From Nectonema munidae (Eukaryota; Nematomorpha; Nectonematoida; Nectonematidae), in the NCBI GenBank assembly GCA_030549495.1, contig JAUIRK010000916.1, positions 285,501 through 349,500 on the forward strand: a DNA stretch of 64,000 nt, written 5' to 3'. The position numbers and the translations under genes are program-made. This document shows, piece after piece, positions 57,184-64,000 of this stretch (position 1 is its first letter; the number at the start of each line of letters is the position of its first letter). The notes under the pieces are model-generated. The model searched no databases and was not told the origin of the DNA. It was given only the letters and a program-made list of their open reading frames with translations.

Positions 57184-57739
57184 TGCAAAACGAGGATAAC
57201 AACATCATTAACTAAAAAATTGAAAGTTAGAAAATTAACAAAATCTTGAAAAAGTTATAAAGTAGTGATTTAAAGGAACTTTTAATATCATAAAATTAAA
57301 AGAAATGTTGAAAAAATTTTAAGTACAAAAAAAGCAAATAAAATGAAAAAATAGGAAACTTAAAGTAAAAAGGAGCCAAGATGCTGCTTGATTTTTATAC
57401 CTAAATAAATTAATGATAGTTTTATCTCGTATTATCTCATCGGGTATAGTCTTTCAATTTCTTGTTTCCTATTTTTCCTTGCCCTTAGGAACAGTTAGAT
57501 TTCTCCCCACACTCTTGATTGTAAATAACTGCAATAGAGAATACACCAATAACCTAATATGAATTTCCAAATGTGTGAAAATGAAGTATTATTTTATTAG
57601 AATAAATCAGGGGAATCTCATTTAAAAAAATAAATCAACATATAAACTACTGTCCTAAAAAAATTGAGACAATTGTCTATTCAAAAATTGTCTGAATAAT
57701 GCCGTCAATGTTTATGGGATGTATGTATCTGCTTTATTT

Positions 57740-59437
57740 AAACCAATTGTCTAGGTATGTAGTGGAAAATCGAATCATGGCTTTCAGAGCAATCTTTGCA
57801 ACATCAGCATAGGACTCTCCCATTTCAATTGAAAAATCGCTATGAGATATTTGACAAAAACATATTTTGCACCTCTTCAATCATTAACCAAATCAATAAA
57901 CCGTTCTTGAATTATGAAGTCTTCTGAGGTCAGATTACTAATCGAGATTATAAACGGGTTTTTGATAAATTGATAGTATTTTTCAAATTTTTATACGTTA
58001 GGAAAATAAAGAGAAATTTCTTGTCTAAGATATGCTACACCGTGTTTCAGCTCCAGGACATCTTCATGAAAATCTTATTTTCATCAACAAATATCTTGGA
58101 AAACAGCAAAATTTTTCTTGCCTAAGAATGTCGTAACTTCAGCTCCATTTCAATATCTGTTTATGACAATGGAGTACAGTAATCTCTTCCTTGCAGCGAA
58201 AGTTTAGGGGAATTCATGATTCAAATATGTTCACTAAAAAAGATACGAAAATGGACATCTGAAAATTTTACATGCATGTCTTTGCTTTGCAGAAATTGTT
58301 GAATTTCTTTCCATAGCATCGCTTTGAAACTTTTTCTTTGGAAAGCTTCATCACGTTTGAGTTCAGCAAGAATTTTTCAAATTCGTAATAATTTTCTTTA
58401 CGTAACTCTGAAAACAAACAAGAGTTGAAAGGATTTGCTTTAATTAAATAGGCTCCTCTATTGACTTCATTGAGGACATTTTTCAACACATCAGGTATGT
58501 TTTTCATTATTAAGGCTTAGTGATGAATAGCGAACTAGGTACCAAATACATCTTTAGATTTTTGCTTAATCAGAGTCTGAAAACTAGAACAAAAAAGTGC
58601 TAGAGCATAGACATTCCAAGCTTAATATCATGTGTTATAAAAAACTGTCCACCTTGTCAAATATTTCTCTTCTTGTTCTACTGCTAAGAGTTTCGCAAAA
58701 CAAAAAATTCTCTACAAGGTGTTACGTGAGCTAGTTTGCAGCATTCATTGTTTCATTGCAAAAAAGTTGAAAATCGAATTCTGTATCAATAATACAATCT
58801 CTGAGATTATATCATCAGACATCTCTCCTATTAGCCTTCCAATAATATCTTTGACAGGAAGATATGCTTCAACTTTACAATTTTAGAACTTCTTAGCACA
58901 TTCAATAGGATATCATTGAAGCAAGTTAACATCAAATGTTCTCCTATGTTGTTGACTTTTAGGCAACAGTTATATTTTGAAAATTTTATAGAAGACTTTC
59001 AAACCACACTTAATAATTTGCAAAAACATTCCTATGTTTTCAACCCCAGATTTGTTGCATCGTTTAGCTTCACGTTTAAAATAGTCAATAGTTTTGTTTA
59101 CTAAACTCGAGTGCTTCGCGTAACAGGCTTTAGAAAAGTCGATGTTAACACTTCACAACATAAAAACCCTTAGGTTTCTCTTCCCCAACAGAAGTTAATG
59201 CTGTAAAACCAAATTTTAAGCATGAATCGTCATATTTCATTTTTTAGCCATTGAAAAATGCATATTTATAAATTAGACCTGAAAAGCAATAAAAAAAACT
59301 CAATTCAAAGATTAACTTACTTATTCTATTTAAATGTGATTTATTGGCAAAAATGGCAAATGACCCAATATGGGTCCCCTTCTAGATCCCCGTGGAACTT
59401 CTTCGTGGCACCGCGGACTCCAGTTTGAAAACCACTG
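57740..59437 (-). mobile_element. hAT transposon remnant (ZBED/SCAND3-like), right end preserved
   Basis: The right end at 59437 reads, in complement, CAGTGGTTTTCAAACTGGAG. On the minus strand the coding remnant starts near 59240 with MKYDDSCLKFGFTALTS, the usual start of BED-finger hAT proteins. Near 58507-58268 it contains LKNVLNEVNRGAYLIKANPF, NSCLFSELRKE (family consensus VNEVVKIVNFIKSRPLNSRLF). The part at 57740-58240 repeats 8.2-8.7 kb. Many stops and frameshifts are present and the left end was not found. Confidence 0.7.
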
Positions 59438-60016
59438 AGCTAGAAGTTAAACATACATTCATGAGCTGATTGCATTTTTGATGCAATCAGAATTACAATT
59501 AATGTAATTTGATAATGGTGGTGTATTCATTGCACAAAAATTCTTTTATATTAAATTTTGAAAATTAAAAAAAAAAAAAGTTCACCCCCTCCCCCAATTT
59601 TAAGGAAGTGCGCCCCTTGAATAAATCTATTTTCAGCGTTTGATTTCCTATTCTTTTCACATGTTCGTATTAAAATAAATTAAGGATTCGCATTTTCAGT
59701 ATTAAGTCCCAATTTCGATTCAGCCACAATGCGAATGATTTTTAGATAGAAAATATGTTCAACAAAAAGAGATTCAGATTGATTAGTGTGAAAATACTTT
59801 AAATATAATTTATTTAACAAATATTTAGCCTATTGATCGTAAGCATGCTCCTAGCGAGAAAAATTAGGAAGAACTAAAACTAGAAATTTTTTATCAACTT
59901 TAGAATTCAGTAGCACAGAATTCCAAAAGGTAGCAAATTTTAAGAAAAATTGTATCATCTCGCGACACTGCTCCAACGTCCCTCCCACCCCACTTTACAC
60001 ACATCCATATTTTAAG

Positions 60017-60545
60017 TTTAGAAATAGAGCCAACGATTTGAAAGTAGAATACTGTCAAGAAGAAAGCTTCGAAAGCGTGCAAACCAGCATATGCGATAAC
60101 CCGCGCCTGGATAAGAGAGCAAGTGTCACACCGCCCTGCAACTGCTATCACGCTGAAGACGTTTGCAAAAAAGAAAGTGTGGAAGAAGAAGAGGCTGCAA
60201 GAAGAGTAGTAGCGAGCCACAACGAATTGAATGATGAGGAGAAAGCGGGCGTTGGAGTGGCGAAAGAAGACGAAGGCGTCTCCGTCTCCACCATCCCAGC
60301 GCTGATGCACCCCAAGTTCAAGGACGATGAGCGTTTATTATTCGCTGAAAGTCACCACTACTTGCAGCAGTACCCGCAATTCAATCACATACAGCAAAGC
60401 TGCGATTCCAACACCGGCGAGAAAATGGCGTGCAGTAGTCATTTTAGAATGGAGCCCGCTGAAAACAACACGCATTTCATTTATAAATGGATGCAAACCA
60501 GGAGAAAAAGACAACCCACGAATAAAATACTCTACAATTCTTCAG
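60017..60545 (+). CDS. lab: labial (Hox1) exon with hexapeptide
   Basis: The frame is open well upstream of 60017. A pyrimidine-rich stretch ending TTTTAAG (60010-60016) is the best acceptor. Residues are largely charged (SVEEEEAARRVVASHNELND), and the Hox hexapeptide core YKWM is at 60482-60493 in the context FIYKWMQTRRKRQP. This is the labial/Hox1 form of the PBX/Exd-binding motif. The donor TTCAG/GTTTTC at 60545/60546 leaves phase 1, matching the next exon. Labial is an anterior Hox transcription factor acting with Extradenticle. The only in-frame ATG ahead of the hexapeptide with reasonable context is 60305, so translation probably begins in an earlier exon, perhaps 48844-49275. Confidence 0.85.
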
Positions 60546-61803
60546 GTTTTCTCCTTTCCTCATTTTTTTCTCCACGTATACACTAAAGTATACTCTACTT
60601 TTACGCGACTTTAAATACAAGTTTATGTAAACAATAATCGATATGATATGACTACATACTTTCATTATGATATCCTTTAATTTATAAAGGTGTTCCGTTA
60701 ATTCTTTCTCCGTGTAAGAACTGCTGTGGGCCATCTAAATAAAAGCAGTTTCAGAAGGAGGGAAATAGATTCAAAAAAACGTGCCTGGTTGATCTTCGAT
60801 AATTTTTAAATAACACGAGTCCAAATTTCGAAAGAGAAGGAAATTTTTATGATTCAAAAGTGAACAAAAAATATATACATATTCTTAATTGAGCCCCCTG
60901 CTACTACGTTATCGATATACTGAGATTAGGGCAGGATATGAGGGGGGCACATCTTTTTAATACATTGATATTACACTATGAAAATATGGAAACTAAAGTG
61001 GCTGCCAAAAATGTGTTAAATTTAAGCCCTCGAATAAGATTTTCACATTCGAAAAACGCTCTAAATTTAAGGTTAGCAACTTATTTTGCTTTTAATCACA
61101 CGTTTTATTATTTTTTTTGTTGAATATTAGTTTCAGATAATCGTTTTAATTTTCAATGAATATTAAATTTGATAATAATTAATGACTAATTATTATCCTT
61201 TACAAAAACCAAAATGTCAGTTTTTTATGTCATAATTGTTTTTTGATTTCGAAGTGAAAACTTTTGAGTACTAAAATTTATGTGAAACTGAAAAGATATT
61301 GAAGAACCCGCACTTTAAAGATGCAAGCGGTCATTTCTTTGGTTCCATTATAAACAAACTTTACATGTTAAAACTATTCTAACCTATCAAAATAAATTAA
61401 GAATCTTTTTTGATTTTTTTTTAGCCATTTTTAAAAACAAACTAGCTACTTTGATTTTTAAGAGTAGCGACTCTGCTCAGTTGGATTTAAAATGGCTGCG
61501 TTATAATTTCTGTTTTTTGAATGGAAGAACAAAACCTTTAAGAGTAATTTTAAAAATGAAATTCCATCTCTCTTTTCAGCCAAATTAAATGATTGAATGT
61601 CACGTGTTTACTCTTTAAAACCTACAGAGTTTAAAAATGTTGTGCTTTTAAAATGGATTATAGGGCAATTTGCCTAAATAAACAACTTTCCACAATGACA
61701 TCTTCCTGAAAATAGTATTATACTAAAGCTAACTCAAGAAGAAACTTGATTTTTTTTAAATATTGAAATTAAATTAACAATATTACATTGTACAGCTTTT
61801 GAG
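60546..61803. other. lab: labial intron
   Basis: A 1.26 kb intron from GTTTTC to an acceptor at 61802-61803 (TTTTGAG). No element with clear ends is seen in it. Confidence 0.6.
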
Positions 61804-62216
61804 GTGAATTGTCCGGTTCTAGCATTTTAACACCTCTTGCGAGTTATGGTATTTTAGACCCACATACATTCAACGCGCTTTTTCGAATCAATTTAGACTC
61901 AACAGAGAAGTCGAGAAGCGAAGGAACCGCAGTGTCTGGTCGTACGAATTTTTCAAACAAGCAGTTAACGGAACTTGAAAAGGAATTCCAGTACACTAAT
62001 TACCTCACAAGGGCGCGCAGAGTAGAGATTGCGTCCAATCTAGAACTGAACGAAAATCAAATCAAAATATGGTTCCAAAATAGAAGAATGAAACAGAAGA
62101 AGCGGATGAAGGAAAATCATTACCTCAGCCTCAATGTTGGGGGAGAAGAGGAAGAAGGAGGCGAAAAAACTGCCTTTCATCTCATCTCCAATGTTTGTTT
62201 GAATAATTCTTATTGA
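61804..62216 (+). CDS. lab: labial (Hox1) homeobox exon
   Basis: Beginning at 61804 the exon completes a Gly codon and reads [15 protein letters not shown]. The homeodomain lies at about 61929-62108: [55 protein letters not shown]6-N7-F8 and [10 protein letters not shown] are diagnostic of Hox1/labial, and Q50-N51 of Hox proteins generally. No intron interrupts the homeobox. The 35-residue tail is acidic then hydrophobic and ends at TGA 62214-62216. AATAAA is at 62358. An in-frame TGA at 61800-61802 forbids the exon from starting earlier. The linker between hexapeptide and homeodomain is about 65 residues. Confidence 0.93.
61929..62108 (+). other. lab: Homeobox (60 codons)
   Basis: Sixty codons from the Ala before V-S-G-R-T-N-F to the residue after KKRMK. 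Helix 3 is [16 protein letters not shown]. Confidence 0.93.
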
Positions 62217-62357
62217 GAGACAAACTTCATTTGTTACCCAATATTTTAAATGAGAACCCACCAAGTCGTTATCATTCTATAGTAATCTTTTATATGCTAT
62301 CTTTTAAAAGAATTTATTCAGACATTTTATGACATCTTGCATTTTTATACCACAATT

Positions 62358-62363
62358 AATAAA
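62358..62363 (+). terminator. labial polyadenylation signal
   Basis: AATAAA 142 bases after the stop codon, followed by a T-rich stretch. Confidence 0.6.
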
Positions 62364-62754
62364 AGTTTTTTTACTTTTTTTTTAAAAAAGTCTCGATGAG
62401 TATTATAGAAAAGATGAATTAAAAATTGTGATCATCCTTTCAATTCATAGTTCAAGGATTATTCTAATCTATTTGTTCTGTTAAAATGCGATATAAAAAT
62501 TTTAAACGCACTGATCTATTTTAAAAAATGGAAAACCTAAGAAAAGTGTATTTTATAAGAATGGAATTTACTAATTAATTTTTGTAATGAAGTTAATATT
62601 TCCATTGGGATTTCTAAAAATAAAATTTGCTTTCCTATAAAACACATTTATGTTTTATTTCTGGAATCATAAAGATGCTTTTCCAGAGTTTGAGTAGACA
62701 GACAACCTTTTAATTTTGAATTTACGTTGTCGAAAAACTATTTTTTAAAACCTT

Positions 62755-62872
62755 TAACGCTTTGAGGACCAGAATCTCGAAGAATAATCGTTTGCTTTCA
62801 TTTTTGTATGTTTTAAGCAGACGATTATTATTTCTTGGTAAACTGGTGTCACACTAATCCTCAAAGGGTTAA
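62755..62872. mobile_element. TTAA-type MITE copy, best preserved
   Basis: Left end TTTAACGCTTTGAGGACCAG, right end CTAATCCTCAAAGGGTTAA. AGAATAATCGTTTGCTTTC and GCAGACGATTATTATTTCTT form an internal inverted pair, and the 9.83 kb copy matches along its length. Confidence 0.75.
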
Positions 62873-63208
62873 TTCACAAACACACTTGCAATAAAGGAAT
62901 AAAAATGTTTGAAAATAAATCAGATGTTTAATGCTTAAAGATAACAATGTAATACTATCAACAAAAAAGAAGTAGTGACAATTAATTTGATTTGAAAGTA
63001 ATCTTATAAAGATGTAGTCTAACAGCATATCTAGATCGAAGCCGCACATCCTCAAAATTTTTGGGGGGACGAACTTTTTTTCCAATGAACACACTACCAC
63101 CATATTATACTTGCAATGTCAGCCCACAATAACTGCAAAGAATTGCACGAATTTTATCAAGTTAGATTACCTTGTTTGTCATTCTGATTGCAACACTACT
63201 TTCTAGCT
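62873..63208. other. Non-coding DNA
   Basis: No gene recognised. A fragment ACATCCTCAAAATTTTTGGG near 63047 recalls the subterminal part of the GCGCACATCC hAT family. Confidence 0.4.
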
Positions 63209-64000
63209 CAGTGGTTTTCAAACTCGATTCCGCGGCCTCCTAGGGTACTGTTAAGTAGTTCCATGCTGACACTCACTGGATCGTTTTGCACAACATATTG
63301 GGTTATTTACGATTTTTGCCAATAACTAACATTTAAAAGAATAAATAATTTAGTCTTTGAATTGAGGCCATTTTTACTTTTTATTGCTTTTCCGGCCTGA
63401 TTTTATGGACGTAATGTACATTTTCCTAAATGGCGTATGAATTATCACGACTTATACTTGAAATTTAGTTTTAATGCATCAACATCTGGTGAGGAAGGAG
63501 AACCGCAGTATGTTTTGTATTCTGAAGTGTTGGCATCCACTTTCTAAAGCACATCAAGTTAAAAAGACACCTGAAAATGAGCCAGTTCAGTAAACAAAAC
63601 TATTGACTATTTTAAACATAAAGCTAAACGATTGCACAAATCCAGGTTTGATGACAAATGTTTTTGCAAATCATTAAGTGTGGTTTGAAAGCCTCCTATG
63701 AAGTTTCAAAAAACTAGGTGTTGTCAAAAATTCCCACAGCATAAGAAAACAGTTGATGTTACCTTGCTGCAAAGATATCATAATGAATGTGCTAAGAAGT
63801 TCTGAACTTGAAAGGCTGAAGCATATCTACCTGTCAAACTATACCGTTAGAAGGCTAAAATGAGAGATGTCTGATGACATAATGTCGAGGTGATTTTATC
63901 GAATAAGAATTCGATTTTCAACTTTTTTGTAATTCAGGTGATGAAACGGCGGGTGCTGCAAACTTAGCTCAGCCTTGCGCTTACCTACAATATGTATATG
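63209..64000 (+). mobile_element. hAT transposon (ZBED/SCAND3-like), left part, runs off the window
   Basis: The left end CAGTGGTTTTCAAACTCGAT starts at 63209. Transposase remains on the plus strand begin near 63430 (MNYHDLYLKFSFNASTS) and continue with KLNDC-type decayed sequence. Several stretches match, in opposite orientation, the 58.7-59.2 kb copy, such as AACAAAACTATTGACTATTT. It is broken by stops. The two copies are old and diverged. Confidence 0.7.

Noticed and set aside
55447-59437. One 4 kb hAT element joining the two CAGTGxTTTTCAA ends
   Set aside because: Subterminal sequences differ and the 8 bp flanks (CAATAGAG-side and AGCTAGAA) do not match.

Overview
The window is AT-rich, intron-rich animal DNA. 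It contains parts of two host genes, both on the + strand, buried in a dense layer of transposable elements of different ages. The host genes point to an arthropod: a labial (Hox1) homeobox gene and a VAT1-type quinone-oxidoreductase-like gene with introns of up to about 15 kb. A crustacean such as a parasitic copepod would fit the base composition and repeat load, but that is only a guess.

Layout. 1-5.2 kb: satellite-like tandem repeats, a large foldback repeat and a tRNA-derived SINE. 5.19-38.0 kb: VAT1-like gene, seven exons with consistent splice phases (373 codons), perhaps with an alternative acidic last exon at 45.67 kb. Its introns hold a piggyBac element (5.53-7.71 kb), a 3.7 kb element with inverted repeats around an intact 570-codon gene of an unnamed family (8.99-12.72 kb), hAT-type elements, a pure 558 bp GT run, a 390 bp TCTA array, TTAA-flanked MITEs, a fossil DIRS/tyrosine-recombinase-like retroelement (23.9-27.1 kb), a possible fossil of a negative-strand RNA virus (27.1-28.6 kb), a hAT element with perfect 8 bp target duplications (29.0-30.7 kb) and a LINE fragment.

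38.1-48 kb: a hAT-like non-autonomous element, a Ty3/gypsy fossil with unusually short LTRs (41.05-45.12 kb) interrupted by a hairpin-rich retroposon-like insert, and hAT remnants. 48.8-62.2 kb: a candidate 5' exon, then the two certain labial exons (hexapeptide exon and homeobox exon). The introns between hold several small TIR elements with clear 8 bp duplications, two more SINEs and a Tc1/IS630-like transposase fragment. 62.2-64 kb: labial 3' flank, a MITE, and the start of a hAT element that runs off the window.

The most interesting item is the 8.99-12.72 kb element. Its protein resembles a family I remember only as uncharacterized and multi-copy in invertebrates. Here it sits between two nested pairs of inverted repeats, which suggests that the family is a DNA transposase.
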